A DNA stretch of 64,000 bases, taken from the NCBI GenBank assembly GCA_964505475.1, contig CAZDIJ010000003.1, positions 1-64,000 on the forward strand, written 5' to 3'. Both the position numbers and the translations under genes were made by a program. Shown here one piece after another: positions 25,373 to 33,785 of this stretch. Origin of the DNA: JAGXQV01 sp964505475. GTDB lineage: Bacteria; Pseudomonadota; Gammaproteobacteria; Burkholderiales; Sulfuricellaceae. Below the pieces are notes generated by a model. The model was not told where the DNA came from and searched no databases. It worked only from the letters and a program-made list of their open reading frames with translations. The first letter of the stretch is position 1, and each line of letters starts with the position of its first letter.

Positions 25373-26272
25373 TCAAGGAATCGCCACGGCGCGCAACAGT
25401 TGTTCGCCGGCGCGGGTCTCGCCGGAGGCGTGCAGGCGGTGGCCGACCACGGCTGGAAGGGTGACTTGCACGTCTTCCGGCAGGACGAAGTCGCGGCCTT
25501 CCATCAGCGCCCACGCCTTGGCGGCGCGCAGCAGGGCGAGGCCGGCGCGCGGCGACAGGCCGCCGTCGAAGGCTGGCGCCTGGCGCGAATGCGCCAGCAG
25601 CGCCTGGATATAGTCCACCAGCGCGTCGGAGGCGTGCAGCGCGGCGACCTGCCCCTGCATGGCGGCAAGTTCGCCGGGGGCGAGGCAGGGAGTAAGGTGG
25701 GCGATCATTTCGCGGCGGTCGTCGCCCAGCAGCAGCGCGCGCTCGGCCTGGGAGGCGGGATAGCCCAGTTCGATGCGCATCAGGAAACGGTCGAGTTGGG
25801 ATTCCGGCAGCGGGAAGGTGCCGATCTGGTAGGCGGGGTTTTGCGTGGCGATGACGAAGAACGGTTCCGGCAGGGCGCGGGTTTCGCCTTCCAGAGTGAC
25901 TTGCCGCTCTTCCATGGCTTCCAGCAGGGCGCTCTGGGTTTTCGGCGTGGCGCGGTTGATTTCGTCGGCGAGGATCAGTTGCGCGAAAATCGGTCCGGGA
26001 TGGAATTTGAAGGCGCCGCTGGCGCGTTCGTACACCGAGATGCCGAGGATGTCCGCCGGCAGCAGGTCGCTGGTGAACTGGATGCGGTTGAAATTCAGTC
26101 CCAGGCTGCGCGCCAGAACGTGCGCCAGGGTGGTCTTGCCGACCCCCGGCATGTCCTCGATCAGCAGGTGGCCGCGCGCCAGCAGGCAGGCGAGGGCGAG
26201 GCGGATCTGGGTTTCCTTGCCGAGGATGATCTGGCCGATCTGGGCGACGGTGCGGTTTATGGTGGCTTGCAT
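25373..26272 (-). CDS. MoxR-family AAA+ ATPase
   Basis: A 299-residue AAA+ ATPase of the MoxR class. Walker A is MPGVGKTTLAH, Walker B is LILADEINRATP, sensor 1 is VIATQNP, and the arginine-finger region is LPESQLDRFLMRI. MoxR proteins are chaperone-like and help mature metal- or vWA-containing partners; here the partners would be the DUF58 and TgpA proteins downstream. The ATG at 26272 (MQATINRT) matches the usual MoxR N-terminus; an ATG at 26302 lies within a TATAAT-like box and is less likely. The operon is split after this gene by the nucleotidyltransferase. Confidence 0.92.
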   Translation of the reverse strand: MQATINRTVAQIGQIILGKETQIRLALACLLARGHLLIEDMPGVGKTTLAHVLARSLGLNFNRIQFTSDLLPADILGISVYERASGAFKFHPGPIFAQLILADEINRATPKTQSALLEAMEERQVTLEGETRALPEPFFVIATQNPAYQIGTFPLPESQLDRFLMRIELGYPASQAERALLLGDDRREMIAHLTPCLAPGELAAMQGQVAALHASDALVDYIQALLAHSRQAPAFDGGLSPRAGLALLRAAKAWALMEGRDFVLPEDVQVTLPAVVGHRLHASGETRAGEQLLRAVAIP

Positions 26273-26349
26273 GGCGGTTAGGGGGATTGGCGACAAGGGC
26301 ATTATAATCTTAGTAAACCCACGAACGGATAGCCCTGTAAAACTCAGTT

Positions 26350-26405
26350 GGCCACGGATGAACACCGATGATAATCCGTGCTCATCGGTGTTCATCCGTG
26401 GCTCA
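26350..26405. repeat. Dispersed palindromic repeat, family 1, copy C
   Basis: GGCCACGGATGAACACCGATG (from 26350) is mirrored by CATCGGTGTTCATCCGTGGC ending at 26402. Only a few bases separate the arms, so this compact copy can form one long hairpin. It lies between the divergent moxR and glk genes. Confidence 0.75.
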
Positions 26406-26427
26406 ACGGCTTTTTCAAGGATTACGG

Positions 26428-27399
26428 ATGAGCATGCAAACAACCGTCCTGGCCGGCGACATCGGCGGCACCAAGACCTGGCTGCGCCTTTCCAGCTCGG
26501 GCGAGGTGCTGCGCGAAGAGCGCTACGACAGCGCGGCATTCGCCGGGCTGTCTCCGATGGTCGCCGCCTTTCTCGGCGATGCCGTGCCGGAGCGCGCCTG
26601 TTTCGGCGTCGCCGGGCCGGTGCGGGACGGTTGCTCGCAGATCACCAATTTGCCGTGGCGCATCGAGGCGGCGGAAATCGCCGCGCGCTTCGCCATCCCC
26701 CGGGTGGCGCTGATAAACGATTTCCAGGCGGTGGCCTACGGCATCGAAGCGCTCGCTCCCGGCGACCTGCTGACCTTGCAGGCCGGACGGGTGCGGGAAA
26801 ACGGGCCATGCGCGGTGATCGGGGCGGGCACCGGCCTGGGCGAGGGCTATCTGGTGTGGCACGACGGGGCTTACCAAGCGCTGCCCTCGGAGGGCAGCCA
26901 CGCCGACTTCGCGCCGGCGGACGAGCTGCAGGCCGATCTATGGCGCTGGCTGAAAATCCGCCACGGCCACGTTTCCTGGGAGCGGGTGGTGTCCGGCCCC
27001 GGTCTGGAGGCGATCTACCATTTCCTGCGCGAACGCGGCGATCTGGCGGAATCCGCGCTGCTCGCGGAGATGATGCGGGCGGGCGACGGCGCGGCGGCGA
27101 TCTCGGAATTCGCCTTGACGCACCGCGATCCGCTGGCCTCGGCGGCGCTCGACCTGTTCGTCGCCGCCTACGGCGCCGAGGCCGGCAATCTGGCCTTGAA
27201 AATCCTGGCGAGCGGGGGGGTCTACGTGGCGGGTGGCATCGCCCCGAAGATCGCCGAGCGCCTCGCGGACGGCGGGTTCATGAGGGCGTTTTGCGCCAAG
27301 GGGCGTTTTGAGGAATTGCTGGAAAACGTGCCGGTGCGGGTGGTGCTCAATCCGCAGGTCGGCTTGCTGGGGGCGGAAGTGGTGGCTAGCCGCCGGTGA
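26428..27399 (+). CDS. glk: Glucokinase
   Basis: A 323-residue bacterial glucokinase (Glk family, not ROK) that phosphorylates glucose to glucose-6-phosphate with ATP. The ATP-binding motif DIGGTKTWLRL is near the N-terminus. GVAGPVRDG, the catalytic Asp in ALINDFQAVAYG, GAGTGLGEGY and SEGSHADFAP follow, and the C-terminus has GGVYVAGGIAPK. The ATG at 26428 has AAGG 7 bases upstream. Its end overlaps the convergent moaA by 14 bases. No other glycolytic gene is adjacent. Confidence 0.93.
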   Translation: MSMQTTVLAGDIGGTKTWLRLSSSGEVLREERYDSAAFAGLSPMVAAFLGDAVPERACFGVAGPVRDGCSQITNLPWRIEAAEIAARFAIPRVALINDFQAVAYGIEALAPGDLLTLQAGRVRENGPCAVIGAGTGLGEGYLVWHDGAYQALPSEGSHADFAPADELQADLWRWLKIRHGHVSWERVVSGPGLEAIYHFLRERGDLAESALLAEMMRAGDGAAAISEFALTHRDPLASAALDLFVAAYGAEAGNLALKILASGGVYVAGGIAPKIAERLADGGFMRAFCAKGRFEELLENVPVRVVLNPQVGLLGAEVVASRR

Positions 27400-28375
27400 G
27401 CGACATCACCCGCACGATCTTGCCGGGGTTTTCGCGGAATTCGTGCTGTTGCGGCTTGAGTTCGATGGCGTCGCGCAGGACTTGCTCCAGGTCGGCGTCG
27501 GAAATGCCGGCGCGCAGCAGCGGGCGCAGTTCGAGCTTCTCGTCCTGCCCCAGGCACAGGAACAGGGTGCCGTCCACCGACAGGCGCACGCGGTTGCAGG
27601 TGTCGCAGAAATGCTGCGACATCGGGGTGATGAAGCCGACGCTGAACGAGCCGTCGGGCGATTGCAGATAGCGCGCCGGCCCGCCGCCGCGCATCACCCC
27701 GTCGATCAGGCCGAAGCGCCGCTGCAGGCGCTCCTTGACCGGTTGCAGGTCGAGGTAGCCCGAGCCGCGGCCGGTTTCGCCCATCGGCATGGTTTCGATC
27801 ATGCGCAGGACGAAGCCGTGCTCCATGCAGTAGGCCACCATGGCGTCGATTTCGTCGTCGTTGGTGCCGCCCATGACCACCATGTTGATCTTGATCGGCG
27901 CGTAGCCTTCGGCCTTGGCCGCCATCAGGCCGGCGAGCACCTGGCCGAGTGAATCGCGCCGGGTGATTTCGGCGAAGCGCGCAGCGTTCAGCGTATCCAG
28001 GCTGACGTTGAGGCGGGCGATGCCGGCTTGTCGCAACGCCTGGGCGTGCTGGGCGAGGCGGGTGGCGTTGGTGCTGAGCGACAAATCCTCGATGCCTGGC
28101 AGTTCGCCCAGGCGCTGGGCGAGCGTGGCGACATCGCGGCGCAGCAGCGGTTCGCCGCCGGTCAGGCGCACCTTGCTGACGCCCAGGCGGGCGAAAGCGC
28201 CGACCACCCGCACCATTTCATCCTGGTTCAGCCAATGGGCGGGTTCCTCGAAGCCGTGGAAGCCCTCGGGGATGCAGTAGGTGCAGCGCAGGTCGCAACG
28301 GTCGGTGACGGAAAGGCGAAGGTATTCGACTTTTCGGCCGAAGCGGTCTTGCAGGGGGGCGCGGTCGGAGATCAT
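27386..28375 (-). CDS. moaA: GTP 3',8-cyclase (molybdopterin biosynthesis)
   Basis: A 329-residue radical SAM enzyme that converts GTP to 3',8-cyclo-GTP in molybdenum cofactor synthesis. The N-terminal cluster motif is CDLRCTYC. The C-terminal cluster ligands lie in HFCDTCNRVRLSVDGTLFLC. The protein ends in the functionally required Gly-Gly. The ATG at 28375 has CAGGAAAC just upstream and gives the usual N-terminus (DRFGRKVEYLRLSVTDRC); a start 16 codons earlier is unlikely. It is not in an operon with other moa genes here, but its product is needed by the molybdoenzyme encoded at 36669-39347. Confidence 0.96.
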   Translation of the reverse strand: MISDRAPLQDRFGRKVEYLRLSVTDRCDLRCTYCIPEGFHGFEEPAHWLNQDEMVRVVGAFARLGVSKVRLTGGEPLLRRDVATLAQRLGELPGIEDLSLSTNATRLAQHAQALRQAGIARLNVSLDTLNAARFAEITRRDSLGQVLAGLMAAKAEGYAPIKINMVVMGGTNDDEIDAMVAYCMEHGFVLRMIETMPMGETGRGSGYLDLQPVKERLQRRFGLIDGVMRGGGPARYLQSPDGSFSVGFITPMSQHFCDTCNRVRLSVDGTLFLCLGQDEKLELRPLLRAGISDADLEQVLRDAIELKPQQHEFRENPGKIVRVMSLTGG

Positions 28376-28476
28376 GTTTCCTGTATAAAACTTTTCGGGC
28401 GGCAATACAAGTAGGTAAGTCAAGAGATGAGAGGAAAGGCCGGGCGGGCTGCCGGCAACCAGCCCTCCCGGGGGAT

Positions 28477-28743
28477 TCAGCCCCCGAACGGATTGAACAG
28501 CGGTACGCCGAAGCGCTCGAAATCCCGGACGTTGGTATCGAGAAGATACACGGCGTGCCTACAGCGACACCACGGGCCGACGCAGCGCAGCGCCGCGCTG
28601 CTCAAACGTTTCCATTCGGCTATGGGCACGAGAACGGCGGTTTCCGCACCGCGCCGGGTGACCACCTGCGGCCACTCGCTGATGCATGCATCGAGCAATT
28701 CGCTGAAACGGGCTATTGCGTCTTGTACTGGCCAGGCATGCAT
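28477..28743 (-). pseudogene. Collapsed Phd-VapC toxin-antitoxin remnant
   Basis: The first 48 residues are a recognisable Phd/YefM-type antitoxin (VQDAIARFSELLDACISEWP, RGAETAVLVPIAEWKRL). After a short scrambled stretch, the frame continues YLLDTN, the start of a VapC-type PIN toxin, joined directly to VRDFERFGVPLFNPF, which is the end of such toxins. The toxin core with most PIN acidic residues is deleted. The 88-residue frame has a ribosome binding site (AAAAAGG) and could still be translated. It is best read as a decayed module. Confidence 0.75.
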
Positions 28744-28824
28744 GGTGGCGCCTTTTTCGTAACTAGTCTAAATAAGGCATTTCGTAAAATGCAATGAAAC
28801 CGAGGGTGCCGATTTGGGGTTTTT

Positions 28825-28884
28825 CTACAGCGGCAATGCTCGCCATAACCGGCAGCCGAATCCCTCTAAAATCATTGCGTTCAT
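28825..28884 (-). pseudogene. Possible 5' remnant of a zinc alcohol dehydrogenase
   Basis: AGGAGG lies before an ATG at 28884 that encodes MNAMILEGFGCRLWRALPL and then a stop. This resembles the first residues of medium-chain zinc alcohol dehydrogenases (M-x-A-M-x-L-E-x-x-G). Nothing of the remaining protein is visible. The rest of the 28744-29221 gap shows no convincing gene. The similarity is short and may be chance. Confidence 0.3.
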
Positions 28885-29221
28885 GATTTTTAGTGCCTCC
28901 TGAAATTTCCCGTCGCCACCGGCTTGTCAGTATTGCCGCGCTTGCAGGATCGGCTGCGGGTAAAATCCGTTTGAGGCGTTGCGGCATCCGTGCAGGACCC
29001 ACCCCGTTGACCGGATTAAACGATAACTCTTATTTCATGGCAAGCGTCTCTGGAGGAACTGGCCGCGAAGGCGATGGGCGTGAGTGTGGCCGGCTTGACC
29101 GTGCTTTCGAGTGGCGATGGCGTTGTGGGCTATGATAACGAATTTCCACGGCGATGAGATGCGCATAGTAAGGTTGTGCTCTACCAAATTGAAACAAGAA
29201 CTGAACGATCAGGATAAGGTA

Positions 29222-29848
29222 ATGAATTTTTCCGATGAATGCAGAGAGTGTCCGCGCCTGTCGGGGTTTCTCGACGAGGTGCGGCGCGATCACCCTGATT
29301 ATCATGCCAGGCCGGTGGCGCCGTTCGGCGATGCCGCGCCGCGCCTGCTGATCGTCGGGCTGGCGCCCGGCATGCATGGCGCCAACCGTACCGGGCGGCC
29401 TTTTACCGGGGATTACGCGGGGATATTGCTGTATGAAACCCTGCACCGCTTCGGCTACGCCAGCCGACCGGTTTCCGAGTCGGCGCGGGACGGCCTGGAA
29501 CTGCTCGGCTGCCGCATCACCAACGCGGTGAAATGCCTGCCGCCGCAGAACAAGCCGGAGTCGGCGGAGATACGCCAGTGCAACGGCTACCTGCGCGGCG
29601 AGATTGCCGCGCTATCCCCCGGCGCGGCGATACTGGCGCTGGGGCTTGTCGCCCATGCCGCGGCGCTGCGCGCGGTGGGTGCCAGAGCCAAGGATTTTCC
29701 CTTCGCCCATGCGGCGGCGCATCGTCTGCCCGACGGACGGATGCTGTACGACAGCTATCATTGCAGCCGCTACAATACCCAGACCAAACGTCTTACCCCG
29801 GCCATGTTCGAGGCGGTTTTCGCGCGTATCGGCGCTGATTTCGAGTAG
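29222..29848 (+). CDS. Uracil-DNA glycosylase, family 5 (UDGb)
   Basis: A 208-residue base-excision repair enzyme that removes uracil, and often other deaminated bases, from DNA. The family 5 motif A is LAPGMHGANRTGRPFTGDYA. ITNAVKCLPPQNKP and the late HCSRYNTQTKRL complete the active site. Cys residues at the N-terminus (CRECPRL) fit an iron-sulphur or zinc site. The ATG at 29222 has AAGG close upstream; an in-frame ATG 21 codons earlier is possible. The next gene starts 15 bases after its stop. Confidence 0.88.
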   Translation: MNFSDECRECPRLSGFLDEVRRDHPDYHARPVAPFGDAAPRLLIVGLAPGMHGANRTGRPFTGDYAGILLYETLHRFGYASRPVSESARDGLELLGCRITNAVKCLPPQNKPESAEIRQCNGYLRGEIAALSPGAAILALGLVAHAAALRAVGARAKDFPFAHAAAHRLPDGRMLYDSYHCSRYNTQTKRLTPAMFEAVFARIGADFE

Positions 29849-29863
29849 GCGGAACGAACCAGG

Positions 29864-32206
29864 GTGTTCAATAAATTCAAGGGGCTTTCTTCGCGGCTGT
29901 ACGTCGCTTTTCTGCTGACGGCGGTGCTTCCTGTCGTTTTCGCCGGATTGGTTGGGCTTTATTATTCGCTCGAGGTTCTCAAGAAAGAAACCCTGCACCA
30001 TCTCGATCAGGAGGTCGCCAACAAGGCGGGAAGCATGGCGCGTTTCGTCGAACAGTTGCGTGCGGACTTGCTTTACTTGGCGGGCGCCTCGGCCACCCAG
30101 GAGTTGGCGGACGCGATCGGGGCGGCGGACGCCAGGGAAGCCGCCATGGCGCGGCGAAACCTGGAAATGGATTTTGCCCTTTTTGCCCGGAATTATCCCC
30201 ATGTTTACCAAGTGCGCTATCTCGACAGTGGCGGCCGCGAGGTGGTGCGTGCCGAGATCAACGAAGCGGGCGTGAAGGTGGTGCCGCAAAACGAGCTTCA
30301 GGACAAATCCGACCGCTATTATGTGCGCGATGCGCTCAAAGCCAAGCCGGGTGAAGTCTATATTTCGCCCATGGACCTGAATGTCGAACGCGGCAAGGTG
30401 GAATACCCGGAAAAACCCGTGGTGCGCTTCGCCACGCCGGTGACAGACCGGACGGGCGCGGTGCGCGGCCTGGTCATCGTCAACCTCCACGCCGGTTTTT
30501 TTCTCGATCAGATTCAGCAACTGGCGCAAGCGCGCGGCGGCACCACTTATCTGCTCAATCGTTCCGGGTTTTACCTGGTGCGCTCGGCCGAACAGGCCAA
30601 GCAGGCACAGCCGTTCATCGTGAATCCGATAGGCGAACTGACCAGGGCTTTACCCCCGGACATCCTGATCCGGTTGCTGAGCGGGGGGCACCGTACCGAG
30701 GAAATGGGCGACTGGATCATCGCGTATTCACCGGTGACAGCCGATGCCCAACTGGTGGAGGGAAGGCGGCTTTCCACCGAATGGATCGTCGCCCTGACGT
30801 ATCCGCGGCATCAGTTGTTCGCCGCCGTGCTCAATCTGTACATCTTCTACGGCGCCATGGCCTTGAGTATTCTGGTGGCGCTGGTGGCGGGCGGTTTCAT
30901 GTCGCGCTACCTGTTGCGGCCGCTGTCCCTTTTGCGCGAGGAGACCGAGGCCGTCGCCCAGGGGAATTTTTCGCATCGCGTCGAGATTCGCGGCGGGGAC
31001 GAAATCGCCGGGCTTGGCAGCAGCTTCAACCAGATGGCCGCGCAGCTCGAACAAACCTACAACTCCCTGGAAAATCGCAAAAACCTCCTGGAGGCGGAGG
31101 TTGCCGCGCGCACCGCCGCGCTGGAGCAAGAGCGCCGCAACCTGGCGACGATCATCGAGAATACCGCCGACGGCATTCTTTCGATCGGACTGGACGGCCG
31201 CATCGAACTGGCCAACCATGCCGCCGCGCGTTTTTTTGAAACGCCGGACGAACGCCTCACCGGACGGAACATTGAGGAATTCTGGGAGGGGTGGACGCAG
31301 ATGGCCGGGAATGGCGGCCTGCCTCCCGGCGCCGGAAGGCCGGAAACCGGCATTCGTTTTGAATTGAAAACTCCGGCGCGCCTACTGGTGCTGAACGTCA
31401 CCCAGGTCGGCGCCGGCGGCACGCCCGGCGGCTTTATCATGGTTGTGCGCGACGCGACGGAGGAAAGGCGCTTGCTGGATGAGCGTCGGGAATTGGACCG
31501 CCAGATTTTTCAGATGGAAAAGATGACCGCCATGGGAGAACTGGCGATGGGGCTGGCGCATGAAATCGGCAATCCGCTAGCCGGAATGAAGGCCGTGGCG
31601 CAATCCCTGCTGGAGGAAGAGGCGCTGACCGGGAGCCTTCGCAAAAATCTCGACCGCATTCACCGCGAGGTGGATCGGCTATCCGCCTTCCTGCGCACCT
31701 TCCATGGCTTCGCCTCGCCCCAGGAAAACCACCCGTCGGCCTGCCGTCTGCGGGACGCCATCGAGGACGTGTTTTTCTGGACGCGCAAGGAAGCACAATC
31801 GAAAGGCGTGAATCTTGCTTTTGATCAATGCGAGGGAAATATTCCCGACCTGTTGGCCGATCCCAACCAGCTCAAGCAGGTGTTGCTCAATCTGGTCATC
31901 AACGCCATTCACGCGATGGAACGCGGCGGCAATGTTACCGTGGGCATTTGCGCGGAAAAAGCCAGTGTGGGGGAAGACGGCGTATCGCGGGTGCGCTTCC
32001 GCGTGGAGGATGACGGCGGCGGCATTCCGGCGGAAGTCCTGCCGCGGATTTTCGATCCGTTTTTCACGACGCGCCCAGGAGGTTCAGGGTTGGGGTTGGC
32101 GGTGGTAAGGAAGATCGTTCTTCAGCATGGAGCGGACATCGCCGTCGAGAGTGCGCCGGGACGGGGAACCCGCTTTGAATTGCTGTGGCCGGCCGCAAGT
32201 GAATGA
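29864..32206 (+). CDS. Double-Cache sensor histidine kinase
   Basis: A 780-residue membrane kinase. TM1 is at about 11-35, and an extracytoplasmic double-Cache domain covers about 40-310 (YVRDALKAKPGEVYISPMDL is typical). TM2 is at about 320-345, HAMP to about 400, and PAS at about 425-540. HisKA follows with GELAMGLAHEIGNPLAGM, then HATPase (NLVINAIHAM, DDGGGIP, GSGLGLAVVRK). The GTG start is weakly supported by GGCGGAACGAACCAGG. The gene lies 8 bases before the sigma54-type regulator, which is clearly its partner. Cache domains bind small molecules in the periplasm, so an oxyanion or respiratory substrate is a reasonable but unproven ligand. Confidence 0.92.
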   Translation: MFNKFKGLSSRLYVAFLLTAVLPVVFAGLVGLYYSLEVLKKETLHHLDQEVANKAGSMARFVEQLRADLLYLAGASATQELADAIGAADAREAAMARRNLEMDFALFARNYPHVYQVRYLDSGGREVVRAEINEAGVKVVPQNELQDKSDRYYVRDALKAKPGEVYISPMDLNVERGKVEYPEKPVVRFATPVTDRTGAVRGLVIVNLHAGFFLDQIQQLAQARGGTTYLLNRSGFYLVRSAEQAKQAQPFIVNPIGELTRALPPDILIRLLSGGHRTEEMGDWIIAYSPVTADAQLVEGRRLSTEWIVALTYPRHQLFAAVLNLYIFYGAMALSILVALVAGGFMSRYLLRPLSLLREETEAVAQGNFSHRVEIRGGDEIAGLGSSFNQMAAQLEQTYNSLENRKNLLEAEVAARTAALEQERRNLATIIENTADGILSIGLDGRIELANHAAARFFETPDERLTGRNIEEFWEGWTQMAGNGGLPPGAGRPETGIRFELKTPARLLVLNVTQVGAGGTPGGFIMVVRDATEERRLLDERRELDRQIFQMEKMTAMGELAMGLAHEIGNPLAGMKAVAQSLLEEEALTGSLRKNLDRIHREVDRLSAFLRTFHGFASPQENHPSACRLRDAIEDVFFWTRKEAQSKGVNLAFDQCEGNIPDLLADPNQLKQVLLNLVINAIHAMERGGNVTVGICAEKASVGEDGVSRVRFRVEDDGGGIPAEVLPRIFDPFFTTRPGGSGLGLAVVRKIVLQHGADIAVESAPGRGTRFELLWPAASE

Positions 32207-32214
32207 GGTAATCC

Positions 32215-33585
32215 GTGGCAGATCAGATTCTCATCATCGAGGATGACGTTACCATCCGCGAAACTCTCGCCGAAGTGCTGGAAAAACTCGGCCATGCCGT
32301 CGATCATGCGGAAGACGGCGCCGGCGGGCTGGCGAAGATCGCGCAGCAGCGCTACGATCTGGTGTTGCTCGATTTGCACTTGCCTGATTGCGACGGCCTC
32401 GAAGTCATGCGCCGCCTGCGCGAGCTGGACGACCGTCCGCTGGTCGTCATCATGACCGCTTATCCCGAAGTGCGCACCGCGGTTTCTGCGCTCAAGGCGG
32501 GCGCCTACGATTATCTCAACAAGCCGTTCGACCTGGAGGATTTCAAGGGGCTGGTGGCGCGTGCCCTGGAAACCCGGAGTTTGCGCACCGAGGTGGAAAG
32601 GTTGCGGGCGCGCGTACCCCGGACGGCGACGATAGAAGGGATGATCGGAGACAGCCCGTCCCATCTCGGCATGGTCGGAATCCTGCGCAAGGTGGCCGCC
32701 GCCGCGCGCGCGCCGGTGCTGATTCGCGGCGAATCGGGCACCGGCAAGGAGCGGGTGGCGCAAGCGATCCATAACCTGAGCAGCCGCGCCAACGGCCCTT
32801 GGGTGACGCTGAATTGTTCGGCTATTTCCGAGGGATTGCTGGAATCGGAAATGTTCGGTCATGAAAAAGGGGCATTCACCGACGCCAAGGCGAGCAAGCG
32901 CGGCCTGCTGGAACTGGCCGATGGCGGCACGCTGTTCCTGGATGAAATCGGCGACCTTTCCCTGTCCTTGCAACCCAAGCTGCTGCGCGTTCTGGAAACC
33001 CAGACGTTCCGCCGCGTGGGCGGGCAGAAGGACGTGCGGGTGGATGTGCGCTTCGTTGCCGCCACGCACCGCGATCTGGAAGCGATGGTCAAGGCGGGAC
33101 ATTTCCGTGAAGACCTCTATTATCGCCTCAATGTGGCAGCCATCGACGTTCCGCCGTTGCGCGAGCGTACCCCGGATATATTGCCGCTGGCGCGGCATTT
33201 TCTCGACCAGGCCGCCGCCGCGATGGGCATGCCCCGTGCAGTTCTCGACGAGCGGATCGACGGCCTGCTGGAGGCCTACGGTTGGCCCGGCAATGTGCGC
33301 GAATTGCGCAACGTGATGGAGCGGGCGCTGATTCTGTCCGGCGGCGAACGGGTCACGTCCGGCTGTCTGCCCAAGGAAATTCATCAGCCGGCGAAAGAGG
33401 ATGTTGCCGCCGCCGACCTGTCGCTGGAAGCGCTGGAGTCCCGGCACATCCTCCGCGTGCTGGAGGGATGCGCCGGCAACAAATCCGAGGCTGCGCGCCG
33501 GCTCGGCATCACCCGGCTGACTCTGCGCAACAAGATCAAACAGTACCGACTGTTCGATTTTCTGGTTGATGCTCCGGCGGACTGA
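32215..33585 (+). CDS. Sigma54-dependent response regulator (NtrC family)
   Basis: A 456-residue regulator. The receiver (1-120) has Asp53 in LVLLDLHLPD and Lys in YLNKPFD. The AAA+ domain (about 145-375) has Walker A GESGTGKE and Walker B GGTLFLDEIGDL. The sigma54-contact loop reads GAFTDA rather than the more common GAFTGA. A Fis-type HTH ends the protein (NKSEAARRLGITRLTLRNKI). The GTG start follows GAGGTA. A matching -24/-12 promoter and an inverted-repeat site lie just downstream, ahead of the peroxidase-molybdoenzyme operon. It very likely activates that operon when its kinase partner is stimulated. Confidence 0.93.
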   Translation: MADQILIIEDDVTIRETLAEVLEKLGHAVDHAEDGAGGLAKIAQQRYDLVLLDLHLPDCDGLEVMRRLRELDDRPLVVIMTAYPEVRTAVSALKAGAYDYLNKPFDLEDFKGLVARALETRSLRTEVERLRARVPRTATIEGMIGDSPSHLGMVGILRKVAAAARAPVLIRGESGTGKERVAQAIHNLSSRANGPWVTLNCSAISEGLLESEMFGHEKGAFTDAKASKRGLLELADGGTLFLDEIGDLSLSLQPKLLRVLETQTFRRVGGQKDVRVDVRFVAATHRDLEAMVKAGHFREDLYYRLNVAAIDVPPLRERTPDILPLARHFLDQAAAAMGMPRAVLDERIDGLLEAYGWPGNVRELRNVMERALILSGGERVTSGCLPKEIHQPAKEDVAAADLSLEALESRHILRVLEGCAGNKSEAARRLGITRLTLRNKIKQYRLFDFLVDAPAD

Positions 33586-33608
33586 TCGAACAATTCCGAT
33601 CGTTTTCT

Positions 33609-33622
33609 AACCAGGGCTGGTT
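33609..33622. promoter_or_regulatory. Putative upstream activator site
   Basis: AACCAGGGCTGGTT is a perfect 6-2-6 inverted repeat about 90 bases before the -24 element, the distance expected for a sigma54 activator site. A second palindrome, AACCGGTT, is at 33630-33637. The natural binder is the adjacent NtrC-family regulator. Regulator-site recognition is an inference. Confidence 0.5.
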
Positions 33623-33709
33623 TGTTTTTAACCGGTTCCGTCCTTCACCGATTTCCCCCCTTTCCCCCTATCGTCCTGAAATGCCGGCCTTCCCGCGGGG
33701 GGCCGCATC

Positions 33710-33727
33710 TTGGCACGGTTGCTGCAA
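33710..33727 (+). promoter_or_regulatory. Sigma54 (-24/-12) promoter
   Basis: TTGGCACGGTTGCTGCAA has TGGCAC at 33711-33716 and TGC at 33723-33725, with GG and GC exactly 10 bases apart as RpoN requires. Transcription would start near 33737, about 50 bases before the first operon ATG. It follows a gene for an NtrC-family activator, which supports its use. Confidence 0.8.
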
Positions 33728-33785
33728 TTGACGATAGCGACATCCTGTTTTCGGACCGTGTTTCTTAGGGAAAGGAAGGTGCTAC

